Assembly: GCA_902488455.1 (NCBI GenBank)
Contig: CABTWG010000055.1
Span: forward strand, 1 to 6,937
Source of the DNA: an uncultured Peptoniphilus sp.
GTDB lineage: Bacteria > Bacillota > Clostridia > Tissierellales > Peptoniphilaceae
Direction of reading: 5' to 3'
Length of the DNA: 6,937 bases
A program made the translations under genes and the position numbers. The notes beneath the pieces were generated by a model, which ran no database searches, had not been told where the DNA came from, and saw only the letters and a list, made by a program, of their open reading frames with translations. This document shows, piece after piece, positions 1 through 6,610 of this stretch (the stretch's first letter is position 1; each line of letters opens with the position of its first letter).

Positions 1-2
1 AG

Positions 3-146
3 TTATACCCGTTTGACTACAGAGCCTTCGGCTCTTTCGCTCAGGGTGACGACCACCTATATACTTCATATTAAATAAGGAAAACTTAAAGGAAGGCTGT
101 CACCCTGAGCGAAAGAGCCGAAGGCTCTGTAGTCGAATGGGTATAA
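3..146. repeat. Large inverted repeat (48-bp arms, 48-bp spacer)
   Basis: The left arm (3-50) and right arm (99-146) are reverse complements at 46 of 48 positions; the mismatches are 11/138 and 14/135. Each arm also holds its own small hairpin, AGAGCC-TTC-GGCTCT at 21-35 and its complement at 114-128. The arms are more GC-rich than the surrounding DNA and the spacer (51-98) is AT-rich and non-coding. The CACCCTGAGCGAAAG core looks like the dispersed intergenic repeats seen in many bacterial genomes, which is recall and not a search result. It may be a MITE-like palindromic element or two oppositely oriented copies of one repeat. It lies downstream of the M16 gene's terminator. No target-site duplication can be judged because only two bases precede it in the window. 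Confidence 0.85.
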
Positions 147-201
147 TCCTGGTGGGTTTATGTATTGATGATTAAACGTAGATAAAGTAGTTTTTTTGTG
201 C

Positions 202-235
202 AAACAAAAAGACAGTGTTCTTCACACTGCCTTTT
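202..235 (-). terminator. Rho-independent terminator of the M16 peptidase gene
   Basis: Read on the minus strand, an 8-bp stem (224-231 with 211-218, one G-U pair) closes a 5-base loop (219-223). It is preceded by an A-run and followed by TTTTTG (from 210 downward). It starts 18 bases past the stop codon of the minus-strand peptidase gene. The flanking A and T runs extend the stem, and CCTTTT on the other side means it could also work weakly on the plus strand. Confidence 0.85.
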
Positions 236-252
236 ATATTTATAACTGTATT

Positions 253-3135
253 TTATCTTTGTAATGGCATGATTTCTCCAAATAGTTCTTTGTGTTTCAT
301 GATTTTTTCTTCGTTTCCGATGACACAGATATATTCTTTTTCCATTACCTTTTCTACCACTTCTGCGTAGTTTTTCAAATCTTCCAAGGTTGTTTTTAGA
401 CACTCTTCTTTGTTCTTTTCAACTTCTTCTTCTGTTAGTCCTGTTATATATCTTGACATTGCTAGTTCGCCTTTGTCTTGTGGTGATAGATTCGGATCGA
501 AGGTGTTGATTGAACCGATGATTGCATCTTTTAGTTCCTTATCTGTTAGTTTTAGATTCCTTATATAGTCTGCTATATTGTCGTAAACTTTTAGAGTATT
601 TATTATGTGTGGATCTCTATATGAGGTTGCGACCATATCTCCATCTTGGTTTACGAGTAGTCCTTGTCCATATGCGCCGCCTTTTGCACGGATTTCTGTG
701 TAAAGGTAGTCGGAGCCTACTAGGTTCTTAATCATTGCGATATTTCCATTGTATTCTTTGCCGATATTCTTGTATGAGTAGCCTTTTGCCACGTAGTTTA
801 CATTTGCTGATGATGTGTAGGCTACGTTTCTTTTGTTTTCTTTAAATTCAAATGGACTTATAACCACTTCTTCATCGATTAATTTGTCGATGAATTTCTT
901 AACTTCAGATATATTGTCCATATAGTTTTCTTCTTGGGTCACGCTTACTACTAAGCCGTGTCTGTTAAACATTTTAGATGAATATTCTTCTAGCTTTTCA
1001 ATCAGTGTGTCCACTTCTTTGTCAAAGTTTTCGATGAAGTCGCAGAGTCTATTGTAGAATATAAATCCTCCGATTACTTCTTGGTAGTAAGAATCTTTTG
1101 CGTAGTAGGATTTAACTACATTTGCTGCTGCTATATGACCCATTTGGATCACACGTCCGTCCATGTCGCTCTTTAGTTCTAGTAGGATGTCCTTTATTCT
1201 CTTCTTGTTGTCAAACTTGGTTTTAAATAGGACTTCTTCTAGTATTTCAAAAGATTTTTCCACTTTGTCTGACAGTACTCTCATGGTCACTTTGAACTTA
1301 GGAAGCATTTCTCCAGTTTTATTATGTGTTAGTACGATGGATTTGGAGTTGATTCCTCCGGTGTTCATGTTGATTATATTGTCCAGTTCTTGGTAGCTGT
1401 AGTTTTCTATTCTTAGTTTTGTTAAGAATGCATCTAGCAGAGAATAGTAGAATAGATCTTCTTCTTTTACGAATGAACTGTCAAACATAAAGTTTAAGAA
1501 TGTTATTCCGTTTGTTGGTTGAGAGATCTTCATGATTTCAGAATTCTTATATTCTTCTACTAAATATTTTGTGTGTTCAATCTCTGGTTTTATATCTGTT
1601 AGTTCAAGTGTCGGTAGTGTAGCTTTGTCTTCGTCTGAGTCTTCTTTGCTTAAGAATTCATTGAAAGCTTTGGTTTCTTCGATTAGTTTATCTATTTCTT
1701 CGTCACTTAATGATGCTTTATATGCGCTTAGTCTTTCTTTTAGTTCTTTGGCTTCTTTTTCATTCTTAGTTGCTGATGGGGTTGCCACCATCACTACTGA
1801 ATCGGCGTTTTGTAAGAATTTTTCTTCGATATACCTTTCGAAGTAGTCTGTGTCTATCTTTTCTCTTATGAAATTAATTGCATTTGAGAAGTCCAGTCCT
1901 TCGAATGGGGTCTTACCGTAGTGCCAATTGGACATCGCCCAGATAAATCTGTAGATTTGTGCGTTTGCGCCGCCACCTTCTCTTATACCAAACTCTACCT
2001 TGTTTAGGGTTGCTCTTAGTAGATCTTTATCGATTCCATTTTCGACTAGATCTCTTAGTGTGTCTTCTATGGTTTCTACGAATTCGTCTTTTCTATCTCT
2101 TGATGTGTATTTAGAGAAGATATTGAAATCTAGTACTAGTCCTTCTTGGGTGATGGAATATACGTCTTCTCCCAAGCCCTTTTCTAGTAGTGCTTCTTTA
2201 ACTGGTGCTGCTTCTGAATCTATTAAAAGCTCACTCATGAAGCTTGCCATAAATGCATCTATTTTATTGTCGTACTTTCCAAGGTTATATCCTATTGCTA
2301 GGTAGTCTTTGTTCTTTTCTTCTTTGGCAGCTGCGTATTCGAAGTGGAATTCTTCTCTCTTTGTCCTAGCTGGTGGAAGAATTATTTCTGAATCCACATC
2401 TAGGTATTCAAACTTAGAAAGGAAATCTCTGTCGATGGTTTCTAGTGCTTCTTCCATGTCCAAGTTTCCTGATATATAGATGTATGAGTTGGATGGATGG
2501 TAGTATTTTCTGTGGAAATCCAAGAATTCTTCGTAGCTTAAATCTGGGATATTCTTTGGATTTCCTCCAGAATCGATGCCGTAGGTGGAGTTTTCAAAGA
2601 GTTTTAGTCTCACTCCGTCGTAGATTTGTTCATCTTCAGATGAATATGCACCCTTCATTTCGTTGTAAACTATACCATTTATAGTTATGTCGTCTTCTTT
2701 ATTTAGAAGTTCGTAGTGCCATCCTTCTCTTAGGAATATATTTTTACTTTCATAAATTCCTGGGAATAGTACAGATGTCATGTACACGTCCAAGAGATTG
2801 TAGAAATCTTTTTTGTTCTTTGATGAGAAAGGATATATTGTCTTGTCATTGAATGTCATTGCATTTAAAAATGTTGCCACTGAAGTCTTGATTAAATCGA
2901 AAAATGGTTCCTTTGTGGTGTATTTTTCGTTGGTTCCAAGGACACTGTGTTCAAGTATATGGGCTACTCCTGTTGAATCTTTGGGTGGAGTTTTAAATCC
3001 TATTCCAAATGCCAAGTTATCCATATCATTTTCAAGTGTTACCACTCTTGCCTTAGTCTTTTCGTGTTCATAAAGGCTTACATTTGAATGGATATCTTCT
3101 ATATATTTTTGTTCAATTAATTTGTAATTTTTCAT
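253..3135 (-). CDS. M16C family zinc metallopeptidase (insulinase / presequence-protease type)
   Basis: The 960-residue protein is a two-half M16C peptidase like PreP, which encloses and degrades short unstructured peptides. The inverted zinc motif HxxEH is HILEH (H59, E62, H63), and the third zinc ligand is probably E159 in YNEMKGAYSS. The C-terminal half keeps the substrate-binding motif EIRAKGGAYG (R816, Y822). A charged helical stretch at about 456-505 fits the hinge between halves. Length is normal for the subfamily. There is no signal peptide or membrane segment, so a cytoplasmic location is inferred. The ATG at 3135 is chosen because AAGGAGG (3146-3140) lies five bases before it. An in-frame TTG at 3153 would put the ribosome binding site inside the gene and is rejected. 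It is a single-gene unit with its own terminator. Its physiological substrates cannot be told from sequence. Confidence 0.96.
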   Translation of the reverse strand: MKNYKLIEQKYIEDIHSNVSLYEHEKTKARVVTLENDMDNLAFGIGFKTPPKDSTGVAHILEHSVLGTNEKYTTKEPFFDLIKTSVATFLNAMTFNDKTIYPFSSKNKKDFYNLLDVYMTSVLFPGIYESKNIFLREGWHYELLNKEDDITINGIVYNEMKGAYSSEDEQIYDGVRLKLFENSTYGIDSGGNPKNIPDLSYEEFLDFHRKYYHPSNSYIYISGNLDMEEALETIDRDFLSKFEYLDVDSEIILPPARTKREEFHFEYAAAKEEKNKDYLAIGYNLGKYDNKIDAFMASFMSELLIDSEAAPVKEALLEKGLGEDVYSITQEGLVLDFNIFSKYTSRDRKDEFVETIEDTLRDLVENGIDKDLLRATLNKVEFGIREGGGANAQIYRFIWAMSNWHYGKTPFEGLDFSNAINFIREKIDTDYFERYIEEKFLQNADSVVMVATPSATKNEKEAKELKERLSAYKASLSDEEIDKLIEETKAFNEFLSKEDSDEDKATLPTLELTDIKPEIEHTKYLVEEYKNSEIMKISQPTNGITFLNFMFDSSFVKEEDLFYYSLLDAFLTKLRIENYSYQELDNIINMNTGGINSKSIVLTHNKTGEMLPKFKVTMRVLSDKVEKSFEILEEVLFKTKFDNKKRIKDILLELKSDMDGRVIQMGHIAAANVVKSYYAKDSYYQEVIGGFIFYNRLCDFIENFDKEVDTLIEKLEEYSSKMFNRHGLVVSVTQEENYMDNISEVKKFIDKLIDEEVVISPFEFKENKRNVAYTSSANVNYVAKGYSYKNIGKEYNGNIAMIKNLVGSDYLYTEIRAKGGAYGQGLLVNQDGDMVATSYRDPHIINTLKVYDNIADYIRNLKLTDKELKDAIIGSINTFDPNLSPQDKGELAMSRYITGLTEEEVEKNKEECLKTTLEDLKNYAEVVEKVMEKEYICVIGNEEKIMKHKELFGEIMPLQR

Positions 3136-3144
3136 AGTTCCTCC

Positions 3145-3172
3145 TTGATACAATTATAACATAAGGTATAAT
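3145..3172 (+). promoter_or_regulatory. Promoter of the plus-strand operon
   Basis: -35 TTGATA (3145-3150), a 16-bp spacer and a consensus -10 TATAAT (3167-3172) form a good vegetative sigma-A type promoter. The expected start near 3179 gives a leader of about 47 bases before the first gene at 3226. It would drive the three genes ending at 6146. The -35 box overlaps the ribosome-binding-site DNA of the divergent peptidase gene. Confidence 0.7.
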
Positions 3173-3181
3173 TCTTGTCTT
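3153..3181 (-). promoter_or_regulatory. Candidate promoter of the M16 peptidase gene
   Basis: Minus-strand -10 box TATAAT (3158-3153) with a poor -35 AAGACA (3181-3176) at 17-bp spacing. Transcription would begin near 3146, leaving a leader of only about a dozen bases that starts at the ribosome binding site. That is unusually short, so an alternative is TATACC at 3170-3165 as the -10 box, which lacks a good -35. This promoter overlaps the plus-strand promoter base for base. Confidence 0.4.
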
Positions 3182-3225
3182 TAATACAAAATTTCAATAT
3201 GCTACAATGTAATTGGAGGATGACT

Positions 3226-3492
3226 ATGGATTCTAATGTAAAAATATCATTTATAGATGCAGATAGCCCTGTAAATTTAAAGATGCAAAAAATCGAGTTA
3301 GATGGCGCTACATACTACTACATGGACTACGACAGATCTATCTATGAGATAGTAAAAAATTTAAAGAGAGCTCTTGTAACTTCTTTTGAAGATGGAAGAG
3401 AAAAGTTCGAAGTGAAAGATGCTAAATTTGTAGATTTAGATAAGGCTTTAAATAAGAAAGTCATTGCGATTTTGTTAGAAGGTGAAGAATGA
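3226..3492 (+). CDS. Uncharacterised 88-residue acidic/basic small protein
   Basis: I do not recognise this protein. It begins MDSNVKISFIDAD and ends LLEGEE, is rich in charged residues and has no cysteine, signal peptide or membrane segment. A YYYMDYD cluster near residues 31-37 is followed by a likely amphipathic helix (SIYEIVKNLKRAL) and an alternating strand-like C-terminus, suggesting a small soluble alpha/beta domain. The ATG at 3226 is chosen because GGAGG (3215-3219) stands six bases upstream. The ATG at 3220 touches that site directly and is too close. It is the first gene of the operon and its TGA overlaps the next start in an ATGA, so translation is probably coupled to the M24 peptidase. 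Clean spacing, a ribosome binding site and normal codon use argue that it is a real gene. Confidence 0.85.
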   Translation: MDSNVKISFIDADSPVNLKMQKIELDGATYYYMDYDRSIYEIVKNLKRALVTSFEDGREKFEVKDAKFVDLDKALNKKVIAILLEGEE

Positions 3493-4544
3493 TTAATAAA
3501 CTTTATAAAAAATTAAAAACTGAAGAGTTTGACACTCTTTTGATAACTGATAGGAATGCGATAGATTATTTAACTGGAATCGATATCGACCCAGGTGAAA
3601 GGATGTACATCTTAGTCATTAAAGATGGACAATCAAAATTATTTCTATCCAAACTATTTAATGTAGATGGAAATAAATATGTAGATCCAATTTACTTCTT
3701 AGATACAGATGACTATGTAGGCATGCTTAGAGATGAAATCAAGGATTCTAAGAATATCGGTGTCGACAAGCTAATGGACGCAAGGTTTCTTCTTCCAATA
3801 ATGGACGGAGTGAAAACTTTTAAAGTAGCTTCTCATTTAATAGATGATTTAAGAGCTAGAAAAGATGCAGAAGAAATAAAGCTTATGGCGGAAGCGTCAA
3901 GGCTTAATGACCTTGCAATGGGCAGGATGGAAGAGCTTCTAAAAGAAGATTACACAGAATTGGAAATGAGGGAGCTTCTTTTAAAAACATATAGAGATCT
4001 AGGTGCAGAAGATTTTTCCTTCGAACCTATAATCGGATATGGAAAAGCATCTTGGGATCCTCACCATGTAACAGATAATAGTAGAAAAAGAAAAGGTGAC
4101 GCTGTAGTTGTGGACATAGGCTGTATAAAGGACGGCTACTGTTCAGACATGACTAGGACATTCTTTTACAAGGAAGCCTCAGAAGAAGCGAAGAAGATCT
4201 ACGAAATAGTTAAGCTTGCAAACGAAACTGCAATTAAAAAGGTCGCTCCAGGAGTTAAACTAAAAGACATTGATAGAGCAGCTAGACAAGTAATAGAAGA
4301 TGCAGGCTACGGAGAATACTTCACCCACAGAACTGGACATTTCATCGGACGAGAAGTTCATGAAGCAGGTGATGTATCTGAAAATAATGAAAATGTTTGT
4401 GAAATTGGAAATATATTTTCAATCGAGCCGGGAATCTATGTGCCTGATGTGTGTGGAGTGAGAATAGAAGACTTGGTAGTAGTGACAGAAGATGGATGCG
4501 AAGTATTAAACAAATATCCAAAGGATTTTAAAATTATAAAATAG
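3489..4544 (+). CDS. M24 family metallopeptidase, Xaa-Pro aminopeptidase/dipeptidase-like
   Basis: The 351-residue protein has a creatinase-like N-terminal domain (about 1-120) and a pita-bread M24 catalytic domain (about 125-351). All five dimetal ligands are visible: D209 (VVVDIG), D220 (GYCSDMTRT), H284 (RTGHFIG), E313 (SIEPGIY) and E327 (VRIEDLV). H291 (VHEAG) and the PHH at 191-193 are the usual substrate-contacting histidines. The family removes N-terminal residues before proline or splits Xaa-Pro dipeptides. Length and motifs cannot separate the aminopeptidase from the prolidase, so no symbol is given. Lack of a signal peptide suggests a cytoplasmic enzyme. AAGG (3479-3482) is six bases before the ATG, which overlaps the preceding stop by four bases. 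With the divergent M16 peptidase it makes a small peptide-turnover neighbourhood, an inference from position only. Confidence 0.95.
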   Translation: MINKLYKKLKTEEFDTLLITDRNAIDYLTGIDIDPGERMYILVIKDGQSKLFLSKLFNVDGNKYVDPIYFLDTDDYVGMLRDEIKDSKNIGVDKLMDARFLLPIMDGVKTFKVASHLIDDLRARKDAEEIKLMAEASRLNDLAMGRMEELLKEDYTELEMRELLLKTYRDLGAEDFSFEPIIGYGKASWDPHHVTDNSRKRKGDAVVVDIGCIKDGYCSDMTRTFFYKEASEEAKKIYEIVKLANETAIKKVAPGVKLKDIDRAARQVIEDAGYGEYFTHRTGHFIGREVHEAGDVSENNENVCEIGNIFSIEPGIYVPDVCGVRIEDLVVVTEDGCEVLNKYPKDFKIIK

Positions 4545-4553
4545 TAAGTAAAA

Positions 4554-6146
4554 ATGACCAATATAATTTCAAATAAGAAAAAAGAAAAATTAAAAAAGAA
4601 ATACGAAGGTTGGGCAAAGGATCTATCTAAAAAATATAAAGATAGACCAATGATCTTAATTATAGTACTTGTACTTATTCAACTTGTGCTTTTAATTGTA
4701 ATCTACACTAAGTTTAAATCATATCTTAAGTATTTTACACCGGCGATGAGTCTTATTACCATAGTTATGATCGTCCACATCATCGACAAGGATATGAACC
4801 CGGCATTTAAAATTTCGTGGATGGCTCCAATATCAATTTTCCCAGCATTTGGAACCATGTTATACCTATTCTTACATACCTTTCCAGGTAACAAGCTAGG
4901 TATAAAGTCTCTAAAGGAAAATATAAAGAAAACGAAGCCATACTTATTCCAAAACAAGGACCATTTAAATGAAATGGAAGAGAACGCCAGTGAGTTCAAA
5001 GGGCTTGCTGACTATGTGCATAAAATGGGGCCATATCCAGTATATAAAAACACAAAGGTAGACTATTACGAAGACACAGTAGAAGGATTCGAAGTGATGT
5101 TTGCAGCAATGAGACAGGCAAAAGAATTTATCTTTGCTGAGTATTTCATTTTGAAGCCAGGCAAGATCTTGGATGAATTCGTAAGCATAATGGAAGAAAA
5201 AGTTAAAGAAGGGGTGGAAGTCAGATTTATGTTTGACGCCATCTGTATGTTTAACCTTCCAAAGAATTTTGAAGAGGAATTAAAGAGCAAGGGCATAAAG
5301 GTCAAGATATTTGCACCAGTATCACCGTTTCTATCCACATATCAAAACAATAGGGACCACAGAAAAGTATTGGTAATCGACAACGATCAAGCATTTTCCG
5401 GTGGGGTAAACTTAGCCGACGAGTATGTGAATTTAATAGAAGTATACGGCCATTGGAAAGATAATATCATTCGCATAAGAGGCGAAGCAGTTAAGAGCAT
5501 GACTGCCATATTTCTTCAAATGTGGAATATATTTGCAGATAAAAGAGAAGACTATGACAGATACTTGGCACCAAGAAACACATTCTTCCCAAATAGCGAC
5601 GAATATGTAATACCATATGCCGACGCGCCGGGAGATGGAGAATCATTAGCAAAGAATGTGTACCTATACATGATTTATGAAGCGAAAAAATATGTACACA
5701 TAATGACACCGTACCTTGTACTTGATAACGAAGTGCTAACAGCACTTACATTTGCGGCGAAGAGGGGAATAGACGTGAAGATTATAATTCCACATATCCC
5801 TGATAAAAAGATTCCTTTTGCAGTGGCAAGATCCTACTATAAAGATCTAATTCCAGAAGGAGTTAAAATCTTCGAATACACACCAGGATTTGTACATTCA
5901 AAAGTCGTGGTAATAGATGGGGAAGCGACTACAGTTTCAACGGTCAACATGGACTTTAGATCCATGTACCTAAATTTTGAAAACGGAATATTCATCCATG
6001 GAATAGAGACGACAAGTAGAGTAGAAGAAGATTTCCAAAGGACACTTAAGCTAAGTCAGCGAGTTGAAATAGAAGACTACTATGCACTTCCAAATAGGTA
6101 CAGACTATTCGGAGCATTTATGAGAATATTTGGGCCACTAATGTAA
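4554..6146 (+). CDS. cls: Cardiolipin synthase (phospholipase D superfamily, two HKD motifs)
   Basis: The enzyme condenses two phosphatidylglycerols into cardiolipin and glycerol at the membrane. Two catalytic HKD motifs are present: H269-K271-D276 followed by GGVN (283-286), and H448-K450-D455 followed by STVNMD (462-467). In the second, the usual Gly of the G[ST]xN tail is Ser462. Hydrophobic segments at about 33-51, 62-77 and 88-107 anchor the N-terminus. The 530 residues exceed the roughly 480-510 typical of Firmicutes enzymes, mostly through a lysine-rich cytosolic lead of about 31 residues. An in-frame stop at 4545 makes 4554 the first possible start. There is no good ribosome binding site there, so translation probably depends on coupling to the upstream gene, whose stop lies nine bases away. 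It is the last gene of the operon. A more specific role among multiple Cls paralogues cannot be assigned. Confidence 0.96.
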   Translation: MTNIISNKKKEKLKKKYEGWAKDLSKKYKDRPMILIIVLVLIQLVLLIVIYTKFKSYLKYFTPAMSLITIVMIVHIIDKDMNPAFKISWMAPISIFPAFGTMLYLFLHTFPGNKLGIKSLKENIKKTKPYLFQNKDHLNEMEENASEFKGLADYVHKMGPYPVYKNTKVDYYEDTVEGFEVMFAAMRQAKEFIFAEYFILKPGKILDEFVSIMEEKVKEGVEVRFMFDAICMFNLPKNFEEELKSKGIKVKIFAPVSPFLSTYQNNRDHRKVLVIDNDQAFSGGVNLADEYVNLIEVYGHWKDNIIRIRGEAVKSMTAIFLQMWNIFADKREDYDRYLAPRNTFFPNSDEYVIPYADAPGDGESLAKNVYLYMIYEAKKYVHIMTPYLVLDNEVLTALTFAAKRGIDVKIIIPHIPDKKIPFAVARSYYKDLIPEGVKIFEYTPGFVHSKVVVIDGEATTVSTVNMDFRSMYLNFENGIFIHGIETTSRVEEDFQRTLKLSQRVEIEDYYALPNRYRLFGAFMRIFGPLM

Positions 6147-6170
6147 AATAAAATTTAATATGTTTAATAT

Positions 6171-6205
6171 AAAACTCATGCTATATGTATAGCGTGAGTT
6201 TTTTT
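6171..6205 (+). terminator. Rho-independent terminator of the operon
   Basis: The arm AAAACTCATGCTAT pairs with ATAGCGTGAGTTTT (one G-U pair) around a four-base loop near 6185-6188, and is followed by a run of seven T in all. It stands 24 bases after the cardiolipin synthase stop. The A-run on the left lets it also work on the minus strand. Confidence 0.9.
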
Positions 6206-6224
6206 GATGCTTACGTATAGCATC
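6206..6224. repeat. Second small hairpin directly after the terminator
   Basis: GATGCT (6206-6211) pairs with AGCATC (6219-6224) around a seven-base loop. It echoes the terminator's loop-side sequence (GTATAGC occurs in both). No T-run follows it on the plus strand, so it is not a second terminator of the usual type. Confidence 0.5.
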
Positions 6225-6282
6225 TAAAAATAACTAAAACATTTGATGCAAATAAGTATTTTAATTGGATATTATAATGACA

Positions 6283-6297
6283 GTATATTGACTATAC
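6283..6297. promoter_or_regulatory. Candidate operator dyad of the toxin-antitoxin locus
   Basis: The perfect dyad GTATA (6283-6287), five-base spacer, TATAC (6293-6297) covers the -35 box of the antitoxin promoter. DinJ/RelB-type ribbon-helix-helix antitoxins usually repress their own operon by binding short dyads overlapping the promoter. The position fits, but a dyad of this size in AT-rich DNA may also arise by chance. Confidence 0.35.
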
Positions 6298-6316
6298 ACG
6301 AATAAATGAATACAAT
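6288..6316 (+). promoter_or_regulatory. Promoter of the toxin-antitoxin operon
   Basis: -35 TTGACT (6288-6293), 17-bp spacer and -10 TACAAT (6311-6316). Transcription would start near 6323, just before the ribosome binding site AAGGAGA (6324-6330), so the leader would be about 15 bases. A separate TATAAT at 6273-6278 lacks a -35 at proper spacing. Confidence 0.65.
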
Positions 6317-6337
6317 TAAATAAAAGGAGATGAAAAT

Positions 6338-6610
6338 ATGACTTCGACTAATTTAAATATAAGGACAGATAAAGAGATAAAAGAGGCAGCTGAAAAAATC
6401 TATTCCAGTTTAGGTCTAAATATGACGACAGCAATCAATATGTTTTTAAGGGCTAGTATAAGAGAAAGAGGAATTCCTTTTGAATTAAAATTAAACATTC
6501 CAACAGATGAAACGATAGCGGCAATAGAAGAAGGAAGAATCATTGCAAATGATGATAGTGTAAATGCTTACGATAATATCGATGATTTGAGGAAAGCTCT
6601 TGAAATTTAG
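6338..6610 (+). CDS. DinJ/RelB-family type II antitoxin
   Basis: This 90-residue protein opens with a ribbon-helix-helix domain: the strand NLNIRTD (about 5-11), then helices through GLNMTTAINMFLRASI, and the typical GIPFEL linker at about 46-51. The acidic C-terminal part ending DNIDDLRKALEI is the usual toxin-binding tail. It should bind and neutralise the adjacent YafQ/RelE-type mRNA interferase and repress its own promoter. The ATG at 6338 follows AAGGAGA by seven bases. The frame is intact and of family length. Its partner toxin overlaps its 3' end but is frame-broken, so here the antitoxin may be an orphan. It could still regulate its own promoter or neutralise related toxins elsewhere. 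Confidence 0.93.
   Translation: MTSTNLNIRTDKEIKEAAEKIYSSLGLNMTTAINMFLRASIRERGIPFELKLNIPTDETIAAIEEGRIIANDDSVNAYDNIDDLRKALEI

Noticed and set aside
3..146. CRISPR array or tRNA gene in the GC-richer repeat region
   Set aside because: There are only two arms in opposite orientation, with no regular spacers and no cloverleaf or CCA-type features.
158..403. 81-residue minus-strand reading frame overlapping the 3' end of the M16 gene
   Set aside because: It lies in another frame of a well-supported gene, crosses its terminator and has no family resemblance.
522..2684. Several plus-strand reading frames of 69-104 residues opposite the M16 gene
   Set aside because: All are antisense shadows with low-complexity Ser/Leu-rich translations caused by the coding bias of the other strand.
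3136..3153. TTG start at 3153 extending the M16 peptidase by six residues
   Set aside because: It would place AAGGAGG inside the coding region; the ATG at 3135 is correctly spaced from that site.
4703..5745. Minus-strand reading frames of 84-98 residues opposite cardiolipin synthase
   Set aside because: Antisense shadows of a clear two-HKD enzyme gene without start signals of their own.
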